Made by a program: the position numbers and the translations under genes
Part shown: positions 31,839 to 40,260 of the stretch, in pieces
How positions within the stretch are numbered: position 1 is the stretch's first letter
Layout of the letters: the number at the start of each line of letters is the position of its first letter
Notes under the pieces: model-generated
Told to the model about the DNA's origin: nothing
The model's input: only the letters and a program-made list of their open reading frames with translations
The model's database searches: none
Origin: CANJIV01 sp046330225
GTDB taxonomy: Bacteria > Actinomycetota > Thermoleophilia > Solirubrobacterales > Solirubrobacteraceae
NCBI GenBank assembly: GCA_046330225.1
Contig: JAXLTD010000001.1
Location: 496,001-560,000, forward strand
Length of the DNA stretch: 64,000 nucleotides
Reading direction: 5' to 3'

Positions 31839-32707
31839 TACGGGCCCGGCGGCGCGGCGAGGATCGCCAGGTTGGGCCCGGGGTCCTGGCGGTCCCCGGC
31901 AATGGCGATCCGCCCGCCGGGGAGGAACGCCAGCCCTTCGGCCTTCCCGACCTTCTTCGGCAACGCCCAGATCGCGGTGGCGGGGGCCGAGGCGGCTTCG
32001 GGGCCGAGCGGAAGCGCCAGCCGGCCGAGCGACCGGCTCTGGTCCGACAGCGCGTGCACCGACCCGTCCGGCGCGGCAGCCAGGTCGCTGAGGTCGTCCA
32101 GTCCGTCGGGACCCTCCCACCACGCGAGCGCCGCGAGCGCGGCGCCGGGCGCGGGTGCCTCCCACGCCTCGCCGGCGCCCAGGATCGTGTCCGGGCCGAT
32201 TCCGCCGGCCGCGGCACCGGCGGGGCCGAACTCGATGAGGCCCGCGGGCCGCTTCTCCTTTGCGACGAGGACACGGCCGCCGCGCAGGAGCAGCACGCCT
32301 TCCCCGCGCGACGACGGGTCCGCGGACCAGCGCTCCCCGACGCGGCCGGGCAGCCCGCTGCCATCGAGCCCGAAGGTGCCGGCGAGCCGCCGCGCCCGGG
32401 TGTCGATCAGCACGGCGAGCGCCGGCTGCTCGAGGAGGACGACCGCGGTGCCGGCCCCGTCGAAGGCGAGCGCCTCGGACTGCCGGATTCGCGGCACGTC
32501 CGCCGCGCGCTCGAACGCGTCGAGGTTCACCGTCTCCCAAGGGCCGAGCTCGCCGCCGGCGTCGACGGGCGCGACTGCGAGCTCGGGCCCCGCATCGCCG
32601 ATGGCCGCCAGGAGCGTGCCGCCCCCGGGAGTGCCGGTGACGGCGAGCGCCGAGACCTCGCGCACCGGGATCTCGTGCCGCTCGAGCAGGTCCAGATCCG
32701 CGCCCAC
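31838..32707 (-). CDS. Propeller-like protein of unknown function, 289 aa
   Basis: There is no signal peptide. The sequence is a series of short beta-strand units (ALAFDGAGTAVVLLEQPALAV, DDLSDLAAAPDGSVHALSD, EGLAFLPGGRIAIAGD) typical of a beta-propeller resembling SdiA-regulated or phytase-like esterase proteins. It is Gly/Ala-rich and lacks obvious catalytic residues. It is divergently transcribed from the glycosyltransferase gene, with 35 bases between the two start codons, so the two genes share a compact regulatory region. Confidence 0.7.
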   Translation of the reverse strand: MGADLDLLERHEIPVREVSALAVTGTPGGGTLLAAIGDAGPELAVAPVDAGGELGPWETVNLDAFERAADVPRIRQSEALAFDGAGTAVVLLEQPALAVLIDTRARRLAGTFGLDGSGLPGRVGERWSADPSSRGEGVLLLRGGRVLVAKEKRPAGLIEFGPAGAAAGGIGPDTILGAGEAWEAPAPGAALAALAWWEGPDGLDDLSDLAAAPDGSVHALSDQSRSLGRLALPLGPEAASAPATAIWALPKKVGKAEGLAFLPGGRIAIAGDRQDPGPNLAILAAPPGP

Positions 32708-32729
32708 GCGGTGATGCTATGCGGTCATC

Positions 32730-32735
32730 TAGGTT
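32730..32735 (+). promoter_or_regulatory. -10 box deciding the glycosyltransferase start
   Basis: TAGGTT lies seven bases before the ATG at 32743. An upstream in-frame ATG at 32719 would precede the expected transcription start, so 32743 is the better start and the mRNA is probably leaderless. Confidence 0.55.
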
Positions 32736-32742
32736 GACCGGC

Positions 32743-33936
32743 ATGCCGCCCCCGACGATGGCCGTCCTCACGCTGCCGGCCAGCGGGCACGTCAACCCCA
32801 GCCTCCCGCTGCTGGAGGAGCTGGCCCGGCGCGGCGTGCGCCTCGTCGCCTGGTCAGCGCCGGAGTTTGCTGCCCGGCTCGAGCAGGCTGGCTGCGACGT
32901 GCGCGACTACGGCGACCTCGGGGCGGACTACGCGAGCCCCCCGCCGAGAATCGCGGGCGTCGCGCTGATGCTCGCCGGCACCACTGAGCGGCTCCTGCCG
33001 CGGCTCGTGCCGGCGATCGCGGCCGAGGCGCCCAGCCTCGTCGTGCACGACTCGATGGCGCCCTGGGGCCGGGTGGCTGCCCGGGCGCTCGGCCTGCCGT
33101 CGGTCTGCCTCACCGCCACGTTCGCCGTGCATCCGCGGGTGAGGCTGCCGCCCCGTGCCGCGATGCGCATGCTCGGCGACGCGGCGGCGGGCGTGCCGGA
33201 CGCGCTGCGCCTGGCGCCCATGTCGCGCCGCATTGCCGCGGCGTACGGCACGCGGCTCGGGCCCCCGCTCGAAGTCCTCTCGAACCGGCGCGGCGCTCGC
33301 ACCGTCGTGTTCACCGCCCGGGAGTTCCAGCCGAATCCGGCTGCGGTCCGGGAGGAGGCCCACTACGTCGGCCCGCTGCTCGCGGTGCGGGCGGGGGGCG
33401 AGGAGGCGGCCCTCGCCGGCCTGGCGACCGCGGACGAGCTCGTCTACGTCTCCCTCGGGACGCTGTTCGAGAGTGCGCCGGCGTTCTTCCGGGCGGCGGC
33501 GGCAGGGCTCGCTGCTCCCGGACGCCGGGTGCTCATGTCGGTCGGCCGCGTCACCCCGGCCGACCTCGGGCCGCTGCCGGACGGCGTCGAGGCCGTGGCC
33601 GCGGTCGACCAGCGTGCGGTGCTGGCGCGGGCGAGCCTGTTCGTGACCCACGCGGGCATGAACAGCGTCCACGAGGCGCTGGTGGCCGGCGTGCCGATGG
33701 TGCTGCACCCGCAGTCGGCGGACCAGCCGGTGGTGGCGGCCCACGTCGCGCGGCTCGGCGCGGGGGTCGTGCTGCGGCGGGCGACCCCCGCGGCGATCGC
33801 GGCGGCGGCCGCCGCCGCGCTGAGGGACGGCCGCTGCCAGGCGGCGGCCGCCCGGCTCGGCGCCGACCTGCGAGCGTCCGCCGATCTCGGACGAGCGGCG
33901 GCTCTCCTGCTCGAAGCCGCCGCGCCCGCGCGCTGA
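32743..33936 (+). CDS. Macrolide-type (MGT, GT1) glycosyltransferase
   Basis: The 397-residue enzyme has the GT-B fold of UDP-glycosyltransferases. The N-terminal acceptor domain opens VLTLPASGHVNPSLPLLEELARRG with the catalytic His in SGHVNP, and the charge-relay Asp lies in LVVHDSMAPWG. The C-terminal donor domain has VYVSLGTLFES, the loop with FVTHAGMNSVHEAL (the MGT version of HCGWNS) and PQSADQPVVAAHVARLGAGV. It would glycosylate a hydrophobic small molecule, possibly an antibiotic or lipid. No biosynthetic cluster surrounds it. Confidence 0.9.
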   Translation: MPPPTMAVLTLPASGHVNPSLPLLEELARRGVRLVAWSAPEFAARLEQAGCDVRDYGDLGADYASPPPRIAGVALMLAGTTERLLPRLVPAIAAEAPSLVVHDSMAPWGRVAARALGLPSVCLTATFAVHPRVRLPPRAAMRMLGDAAAGVPDALRLAPMSRRIAAAYGTRLGPPLEVLSNRRGARTVVFTAREFQPNPAAVREEAHYVGPLLAVRAGGEEAALAGLATADELVYVSLGTLFESAPAFFRAAAAGLAAPGRRVLMSVGRVTPADLGPLPDGVEAVAAVDQRAVLARASLFVTHAGMNSVHEALVAGVPMVLHPQSADQPVVAAHVARLGAGVVLRRATPAAIAAAAAAALRDGRCQAAAARLGADLRASADLGRAAALLLEAAAPAR

Positions 33937-33988
33937 CCGTCCGCGGGACCCGGCCCAGCGGGTACGCTGGCGCCGAGGATCTCGACCG

Positions 33989-35029
33989 ATGGCGGAGAAC
34001 GACAACCGAGGCGGCGGGGTGCCGGGCCCGCTCGATGCGCTGGGTGCGCTCGCGGGCCTCGGCGCCCGAACCGCCGAGACCGTGCTCAAGCCGGTGACCG
34101 GCGTCGCCGCCGGCGTGGCGGTTGCGGCCCGGGACGCCGAGCGGCGGACCCGGACCGCAGTCGCCGATGCAGGCGCGCAGGCGGCCCTGGCTGCGCTCGA
34201 AGCGCTGCTGGATTCCGGCTTCCTCGAGCAGGCGATCGAGCGCATCGCGGCCAGCCCGGCGCTCGAGCGCGCCGTCACGACCGTGCTGAGCGGCCCGCTC
34301 GTCGATGCCGTCGCCCGCGACATCGCCCGCCACGCGGTGATCGAGCGCGTCGCCGACGGCCTGCTCGAGGCCGGAGCGCTGGACCAGGTGCTCGAGGGCG
34401 ACGCGGTCGAGCGCCTCATGACGCAGATCGAGGACGCGGGCGTCCCGCAGCGGGTCGCCGAGCGGATTCTCACGGACGGCGTCGCCGAGCAGATCGCCGT
34501 CCGCGTTCTCCACGGGCCTGAGCTCGAGCGGATTGTCGACGTGGCGGTCGACAGCGAGCAGGTGCAGGGCGCCGTGGCCCGCGCGCTGGAAAGCGAGGGG
34601 GCCGAGGAGCTCGTCAGCCGGGCCGTCGACAGCCCCGGCATGGAGCGGCTCGTGAGCCGGGCCGTCGACAGCCCCGGAATGGAGCGCCTGGTCAGCCGCG
34701 CTGTCGACAGCGACGGGACCGAGCGGCTCGTCACCCGGATCATCGAGAGCCGGCTGCTCGACGAGGCGGTGACGCGGCTGCTGGAGAGCGAGGAGCTGTG
34801 GCTGCTGGTGGAGGAGATTGCCCACAGCCCCGCGGTGAGCGATGCGATCACCCAGCAGAGCCTCGGGTTCGCCGACCAGGTCGGCGACCAGGTGCGCGAC
34901 CGGTCCCGCAACCTCGATGCGCTCGCGGAGCGCATCGCCCGCCGGGTGACGCGGCGGCGCCCGGCGCGCCCGCCCGCCGGGAACGGCGCCCCCGCCGAGC
35001 CGCCGCCGGCCGAGGATCCGGGCCCGTGA
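33989..35029 (+). CDS. Helical-repeat protein with 13-residue repeats, 346 aa
   Basis: The protein is almost entirely amphipathic helix. From residue 208 it holds three near-perfect 13-residue repeats (LVSRAVDSPGMER, LVSRAVDSPGMER, LVSRAVDSDGTER) and a degenerate fourth; weaker versions extend from about residue 70 to 280. It ends in a basic then Pro-rich tail. There is no signal peptide or TM helix. TACGCT at 33962-33967 could be its -10. The stop overlaps the GTG of the RDD membrane protein, so the two are translationally coupled and may form a membrane-associated complex. Function unknown. Confidence 0.8.
   Translation: MAENDNRGGGVPGPLDALGALAGLGARTAETVLKPVTGVAAGVAVAARDAERRTRTAVADAGAQAALAALEALLDSGFLEQAIERIAASPALERAVTTVLSGPLVDAVARDIARHAVIERVADGLLEAGALDQVLEGDAVERLMTQIEDAGVPQRVAERILTDGVAEQIAVRVLHGPELERIVDVAVDSEQVQGAVARALESEGAEELVSRAVDSPGMERLVSRAVDSPGMERLVSRAVDSDGTERLVTRIIESRLLDEAVTRLLESEELWLLVEEIAHSPAVSDAITQQSLGFADQVGDQVRDRSRNLDALAERIARRVTRRRPARPPAGNGAPAEPPPAEDPGP
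34610..34765 (+). repeat. Tandem 39-base coding repeats
   Basis: Four consecutive 39-base units encode the 13-residue repeats of the helical protein. The first two are almost identical in DNA, differing mostly at third positions, so the expansion appears recent relative to the degenerate repeats around it. Confidence 0.8.
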
Positions 35030-35691
35030 TCGCAGAGCCGGCGAGGTCCGGCCCGGCGGCGGCGCCGGGCAGCAGCGAGCCGGCCGGGGGCACCGACCCC
35101 GACGGGCAGGCCACGCGGATCGCGGTCGCGGCAGCCCGCGCGCAGGCCGCTGCCCGCTCGCGCCTGCGAGGACCCGAGCCGGACCGGGGAGCGCCGCTGC
35201 GCTACGTCGGGCTGATCACGCGGGCCATCGCCTTCTCGATCGACGCCGCGCTCATCTTCGCGGTCGCCGGGCTCGTGTGGGTCGCCACCGTCCTGACCTT
35301 GAACCTCCTGCACCTCCCCGGCGGATGGGAAGCGGCCGTCTATGCCCTGGAGGCGCTCGCGTTCTTCCTCTGGAGCACGGGGTACTTCGTGACGTTCTGG
35401 GCCACGACCGGGCAGACGCCCGGGAACCGGCTCCTGCAGTTCCGGGTCGTGCAGGAGCCCTCCCACGAGGCCGGGCTCCCGCCGCGCCGCGCGATCGTGC
35501 GTCTCGTCGGCCTGTTCCTCGCCGTGCTGCCGCTCGGCGCCGGCCTCTGGCTCGTGCTCTTGAGCGACCGGCGCCGCGGCTTCCAGGACGTCCTGGCCCG
35601 GACGGTGGTGATCGAGGCGCCGGTCCTGTCGGACTCCGATCGCCGGCGGATCGCGGCCGCGGAGGCCGGCGTCTCGGAGCCGGCGGCCTAG
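35026..35691 (+). CDS. RDD family membrane protein
   Basis: The 221-residue protein has a disordered N-terminus of about 55 residues, then the RDD domain: YVGLITRAIAFSIDAALIFAVAGLVW (Arg-Asp pair region at TM1), TM2 near 115-135 (YALEALAFFLWSTGYFVTFW), the conserved TGQTPGNRLLQFRVV, TM3 near 165-185 and DRRRGFQDVLARTVV. RDD proteins are small membrane proteins, some linked to Na+/H+ antiport, mostly of unknown role. The GTG start overlaps the stop of the helical-repeat gene. It converges with the next gene with a four-base overlap. Confidence 0.88.
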   Translation: MIAEPARSGPAAAPGSSEPAGGTDPDGQATRIAVAAARAQAAARSRLRGPEPDRGAPLRYVGLITRAIAFSIDAALIFAVAGLVWVATVLTLNLLHLPGGWEAAVYALEALAFFLWSTGYFVTFWATTGQTPGNRLLQFRVVQEPSHEAGLPPRRAIVRLVGLFLAVLPLGAGLWLVLLSDRRRGFQDVLARTVVIEAPVLSDSDRRRIAAAEAGVSEPAA

Positions 35692-36206
35692 ACGCTGGAG
35701 CGGGCCACGCGCCGCGTGGCGTGACGTCCGCGGCGCCGGCCGTTCAGCCCGGCCCCGATGGCCACGAGGCCGAGGAGGAGCAGCGCGGCGGCGGCGCCGG
35801 CAAGGATCAGGCTGCGCGATGGCGAGCCGCTGCGGCTCCCGCCCGCGGAGTCCGCCGGGGCCGCCGGCGCCGGGTCGGCCGCCGGGGGCGCGGCCGCCGC
35901 GGGTGCGGAGTCGGCCGGGGGCGCCGGAGCAGACGCTGTGGGCTGGGCGGCGGGCTCGGCCGGAGCGGCGGTGCCGCCGCTCGGGCCTGACGCGGCGGCG
36001 GGCGCTGAGCCGCCGGCCGGGTCGGCCGAGGGCGAGGCGGGTGCGGCCGAGGCCGGCGGCGCAGTGCCGCCGGTGGGCGGCGCCGCTGCCGGCGGCGGGG
36101 CAGGAGCGGCTGGCGCGGCGAGCCCGCCCGATTCGGCGGTCGCGGCCGCGGGGACGAACAGAGCGGCCCCGAGGGCCAGGCAGGTGAGGGGAGTCAGGCG
36201 GCTCAT
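35688..36206 (-). CDS. Exported Pro/Ala-rich protein with C-terminal membrane anchor
   Basis: A signal peptide (MSRLTPLTCLALGAALFVPAAATA) is followed by about 95 residues of Ala/Pro/Ser/Gly low-complexity sequence, a TM helix (about 135-155, ILAGAAAALLLLGLVAIGAGL) and an Arg-rich cytoplasmic tail. The layout is that of a cell-wall-spanning stalk or an LPXTG-like anchored protein, but no sortase motif is visible. No folded domain is present, so function cannot be assigned. The low-complexity sequence could make the ORF call uncertain, but signal peptide and anchor in one frame support it. Confidence 0.7.
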   Translation of the reverse strand: MSRLTPLTCLALGAALFVPAAATAESGGLAAPAAPAPPPAAAPPTGGTAPPASAAPASPSADPAGGSAPAAASGPSGGTAAPAEPAAQPTASAPAPPADSAPAAAAPPAADPAPAAPADSAGGSRSGSPSRSLILAGAAAALLLLGLVAIGAGLNGRRRGRHATRRVARSSV

Positions 36207-36356
36207 GGGGTGAGGATTCGCGGCGGCCCGACCGGTCCCTTCCGCCCGGGCAGCGGGGCCGGGAGGCCCGCCGGCCGGGCCGCTGCGCCCGCGACCGGGC
36301 CCGGACGTCTAAAGTCGTCCGCGTGCTGCTCGATAGCTTGGTCATGGAGGACTCAC

Positions 36357-39300
36357 ATGTCGCAGCGGTGGCGGGCGGCGGCTAGCCGCGGCCGTTCGAT
36401 CGCGCTGCCCGTGGCCGCCGCCGTCGCCGTCATCGCCGGCGGCGTCACGCTCGCGCTCGGGCTGCGCGACGTGCTGGAGCGCGACCGGGCAGCCGCGACG
36501 GCGATGGTGGCCGCCTGCGGCGACCTGTACAAGCTCGCGATGCTCGACGGGGTGATCGACCGGGAGCGCCGGGTGCGCCCGGAGATCGCCGCCGAGATCC
36601 GCACCGTCGAAGCGGGGATCGCCCGCCGTCTCGCCATCGTGCGCGGCGCCGGCGGCTATTCCGGCGCGACCGGGAGGCTCCGCACCGAGCTCGCCGCCTA
36701 CTTCGCGGCGCTGCGGCGCGCGCACGCCGCGGTCGGGTCCGGGAGCGCCGTGACCGCACAGCAGGCCGAGGCGCGCGCTCACCACACCTTCACGATCGCT
36801 GACCGCAGTGCCGACCGGCTGGCCGATCGGCTCGACGACCGCGCTACGGCGGCCACGAGCACAGCGGTCGGCGCGCTGCTGGCCGGCGGCGGGATCCTCC
36901 TGGCGGTCCTCGCGCTGCTCGCGTGGTGGATCCACCGCGTCGTCCGCCGGAAGGCGCTCTCGAAGCGCGAGCGGCAGGTGGCCAGCGAGACCGAGCAGCG
37001 CTACCGGGCGCTGGTGGAGGACGCCTCGGACCTCATCCTCACGCTGGCGCCCGATGGTCGGATCGCGACCGCGTCGGGCGGGGCATTCGCGCTGCTCGGG
37101 CGGCGGGCCGAGGACCTGGAGGGCGTGCCGCTGGCCGACCTCGTGCATCCCGACGATGCCGGGCTGCTGGAGGCGCTGCACGCGCCGGGCGCCGTCGACC
37201 GCACGCTCGACTGGCGGATGAGCAACGCGAGCGGGGGCTGGGTTCACGTCGAGACGCTCGCCAAGGACATGACCGGCGATGCCCGGGTCGGGGCATTCGT
37301 CCTCACCACCCGCGACATCAGCCGCCGCAAGGCCGTCGAGGCCCAGCTGCGCCACCGAGCCCTCCACGATCCGCTCACCCAGCTCCCGAACCAGGAGCTG
37401 TTCGTCGAGCGGGTCGAGCAGGCCCTGGCCGATGGCGGGCGGGGCGACACGGCGGTGCTCTTCGTCGACCTCGACGACTTCAAGCCGATCAACGACCGCC
37501 TCGGGCATGCCACCGGAGACCAGGTGCTGGCTGCCGTGGCCCAGCGCCTGCGCTCGTGCATGCGCACGGCGGACGTCGCCGGGCGGCTTGGCGGCGACGA
37601 GTTCGGCGTGCTGATCGAGGGGCTCGGGTCCCGAGAGACCGCGCTCCAGGCCGCCGAACGGCTTCTCACGGCACTGTCGGCGCCAGTCGTGGTGGGCGGC
37701 CGGCCGGTGCGGATCTCGCCGAGCATCGGTGTGGCCATCCGCAGCGCCGGCCAGGATTCGGCGGCCAGGCTCCTGCAGTGCGCCGACGCGGCGATGTATG
37801 CCGCCAAGCGCGGGGGCAAGGGCCGCTATGTCGTCTTTGACCCGCGCCAGCACGGAACGATCGGCGGGCGCGCCGGCGACATCCGGGCTCCCGACCGGGC
37901 GACATCCCTGATTCGCGCCGAAGAGCACCGGGCCGAGGTCGAGGCGCTCCTGCGGACCGATCGCGGCGTGCGGTCCGTCTACCAGCCGATCGCCGACCTC
38001 CGCACCGGGGACGTCGCGGGCTTCGAGGCGCTGGCCCGGTTCTACGCAGACGTCGACCGGCCGACCCAGGCGTGGTTCGCGCAGGCGCATCTGTGCGGCC
38101 TGGGGGCCGAGCTGGAGACCGCGGCCTTGCGGTCGGCCCTGGAGGAGCGGCCGGAAGCGGGGAGGTTCCTCAGCGTCAACCTCAGCCCGTCGGTGCTGCT
38201 GAGCGCCGACGCCCAGGCGGCGCTGCCGGAGCGCCTGGACGGCATCGTCCTCGAGCTGACCGAGAACGAGCTGGTCGACCTCGGCGAGCGCGCGGTCCGC
38301 GTCCTGTCCGAGATGCGCAGCCGCGGCGCGCGGATCGCTGTCGACGACGCCGGCGCGGGCTATGCCGGATTGCGCCAGGTCATGAGCTTGCGGCCGGACC
38401 TGATCAAGCTCGACCGCTCGATCGTTGACGGGATTCACGCCGACCAGGCCAAGGTCGCCCTCGTCGAGTCGTTCGTGCGCTTCTCGGAGCAGATGGGCGC
38501 CGAGGTCTGCGCCGAAGGCATCGAGGACGTGCGTGACCTGCGGACCCTCGCCGATCTCGACGTGGCGTTCGGCCAGGGGTTTGCGATCGGCTACCCGGGC
38601 GCGCCGTTCGCCCCGGTGGAGCCCGCCGCCGCGGGAATCCTGGCGGCGGCGGCAGCCGAGGCGCTGCAGGCGGAGCCGGGGCCGGCCGGGCCGAGCCTCG
38701 AGCGCCGCCGCCTGGACATCATCGCCCGCCGGGTGCAGGCGCTCGAGTCGACCGAGGGCCTCGGCGCGGTGCTCGCGCTCATGTCCGACGCGCTCGGGGC
38801 CGACGCCCTCTGCTTCTCCCGGAGGTTCCGCGGCGCCGAGGCCGTCCAGGCGATCGCGGCCCACGGCAAGCCGCTCGACGAGGCGCGGTATGCGCTCGAT
38901 GACTATCCGCTCACGGCCCACGTGCTCCGCACCCACGAGGCCTCGCAGGTGCTGGTCACAAGCCCCAGCGTCCCAGCGGAGGAGGCCGACCACCTCGGCG
39001 AGCTCGGCATGGGCTCGCTGCTCATGCTCCCGGTTGCGGCCCACGGGGTGTCGCTCGGGCTGATCGAGGCCTACCTCCGCGAGGCCCGGCCGTGGACGCG
39101 GCTTCAGACGACGCTCGGCCGCGCTTTCGCGCACGAGCTGGCGTCCGTCCTGGAGGTCATTGCCCGCGACGAGCGGCGGCGCATCGTCGCCCGCGTGCTC
39201 GCCGGCGCCCCCGGGCTCACGGCGGCCTTCGACGAGCTGCTCCCCGCGATCGGCGAGCTGGACGGCTGGGATGCCGCATCGTGCTGGCGGGCCGACGGCG

Positions 39301-40214
39301 AGGTTCTGCGCTGCCAGACCGGCTGGGTCCGGCCCGGGCTGGAGGGCACCGGCCTGGCCGAGGCCTGGGCCGGGGCGTGCCTCGAGGCCGGCGAGGGCCT
39401 GCCCGGGCAGGCCTGGCAGGATGGGACGCCTGCGGTGGAGCACGACTTGCGCCGGTCGCAGGGGCTGCCTCAGCGCATCGCCGCCGGCTCGGGCCTCGCC
39501 TGCGGCATCGCGGTGCCGGTGCGGGCATTCGGGCAGACCGTCGCCGTCCTGGAGTTCCTGTGCGCCGAATCCCGCACCGGCCCGGACCTGGGCGGGCAGG
39601 ATCTGACCCTGATCGCCGACCAGGCGGGGTTCTGGCTCGAGCACCGCCGCGGCATGGACGAGGTCGGCCAGCACGTCGAGGACCTCGACGCCGTGGCCCG
39701 GGCGGCGCGGGCGCTCGCCTTCGCCGGGGATCCGGCGGCGGTCCGCGACGCCCTCTGCTCCGCGGTGACGGAGGTCACGGCGGCGCCGATCGCGATCCTC
39801 TACGAGGCCGATCCCACCGGGGCGGCGCTCGTCGCGACCGGGGCGTCAGGCGAGTCGCCGGGCCTGCGCCGCTCGCTCGACGAGCCGTCCGGGGCCGTCC
39901 AGGCGTTCCTCACCCGCGAGCCGCTCTTCGTCCCCGACGTGGACGGCCACCCGGCGGTCTCGATGCCCCGGGTGCGGGCGACGGGCGCGCAGTCCTGCTA
40001 CTGGCATCCGATCGTCCTGGGCAGCGACGTCCTTGGCGTGCTCGCCGTCGTGTGGACCGAGCGCCAGGCGGTCCTGCCCGAACGGATCGAGGCGCTCGTC
40101 CGGCTCCTGGCCGCGGAGGCGGCCATTGCGATCCGGCGGCCAGCTGATACGGCTGGCGGGAGCCAGGAGGCACCCGGCCTGGGTGCGTCCCCGGCGCCTC
40201 AGGCGGTCGTGTGA
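36357..40214 (+). CDS. PAS-GGDEF-EAL-GAF signalling protein (c-di-GMP metabolism), 1285 aa
   Basis: Two TM helices (about 14-36 and 165-190) bracket an extracellular sensor of about 125 residues. A PAS domain follows (about 215-335; YRALVEDASDLILTLAPDGRI), then GGDEF (340-505) with intact GGDEFG near 410, then EAL (535-775) with EALAR near 555, NLSPS, ELTENE, DDAGAGY, IKLDRS and AEGIED. Both catalytic sites look usable, so it may make and degrade c-di-GMP. About 480 further residues contain two or three GAF-like domains, an unusual C-terminal addition. ATG 36357 is preceded by GGAGG at the right distance. Confidence 0.92.
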   Translation: MSQRWRAAASRGRSIALPVAAAVAVIAGGVTLALGLRDVLERDRAAATAMVAACGDLYKLAMLDGVIDRERRVRPEIAAEIRTVEAGIARRLAIVRGAGGYSGATGRLRTELAAYFAALRRAHAAVGSGSAVTAQQAEARAHHTFTIADRSADRLADRLDDRATAATSTAVGALLAGGGILLAVLALLAWWIHRVVRRKALSKRERQVASETEQRYRALVEDASDLILTLAPDGRIATASGGAFALLGRRAEDLEGVPLADLVHPDDAGLLEALHAPGAVDRTLDWRMSNASGGWVHVETLAKDMTGDARVGAFVLTTRDISRRKAVEAQLRHRALHDPLTQLPNQELFVERVEQALADGGRGDTAVLFVDLDDFKPINDRLGHATGDQVLAAVAQRLRSCMRTADVAGRLGGDEFGVLIEGLGSRETALQAAERLLTALSAPVVVGGRPVRISPSIGVAIRSAGQDSAARLLQCADAAMYAAKRGGKGRYVVFDPRQHGTIGGRAGDIRAPDRATSLIRAEEHRAEVEALLRTDRGVRSVYQPIADLRTGDVAGFEALARFYADVDRPTQAWFAQAHLCGLGAELETAALRSALEERPEAGRFLSVNLSPSVLLSADAQAALPERLDGIVLELTENELVDLGERAVRVLSEMRSRGARIAVDDAGAGYAGLRQVMSLRPDLIKLDRSIVDGIHADQAKVALVESFVRFSEQMGAEVCAEGIEDVRDLRTLADLDVAFGQGFAIGYPGAPFAPVEPAAAGILAAAAAEALQAEPGPAGPSLERRRLDIIARRVQALESTEGLGAVLALMSDALGADALCFSRRFRGAEAVQAIAAHGKPLDEARYALDDYPLTAHVLRTHEASQVLVTSPSVPAEEADHLGELGMGSLLMLPVAAHGVSLGLIEAYLREARPWTRLQTTLGRAFAHELASVLEVIARDERRRIVARVLAGAPGLTAAFDELLPAIGELDGWDAASCWRADGEVLRCQTGWVRPGLEGTGLAEAWAGACLEAGEGLPGQAWQDGTPAVEHDLRRSQGLPQRIAAGSGLACGIAVPVRAFGQTVAVLEFLCAESRTGPDLGGQDLTLIADQAGFWLEHRRGMDEVGQHVEDLDAVARAARALAFAGDPAAVRDALCSAVTEVTAAPIAILYEADPTGAALVATGASGESPGLRRSLDEPSGAVQAFLTREPLFVPDVDGHPAVSMPRVRATGAQSCYWHPIVLGSDVLGVLAVVWTERQAVLPERIEALVRLLAAEAAIAIRRPADTAGGSQEAPGLGASPAPQAVV

Positions 40215-40260
40215 CCCTGGCGGGGCGCCTCCGCGGCCCGGCTCGCCGAGCGGGGCCGGC

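Noticed and set aside
34610..34765. CRISPR-like array
   Set aside because: The 39-base repeats are contiguous, in frame and coding; there are no spacers.
36342..39674. 1110-codon minus-strand ORF opposite the GGDEF-EAL gene
   Set aside because: Arg/Gly/Leu-rich shadow; the plus strand shows complete catalytic motifs.
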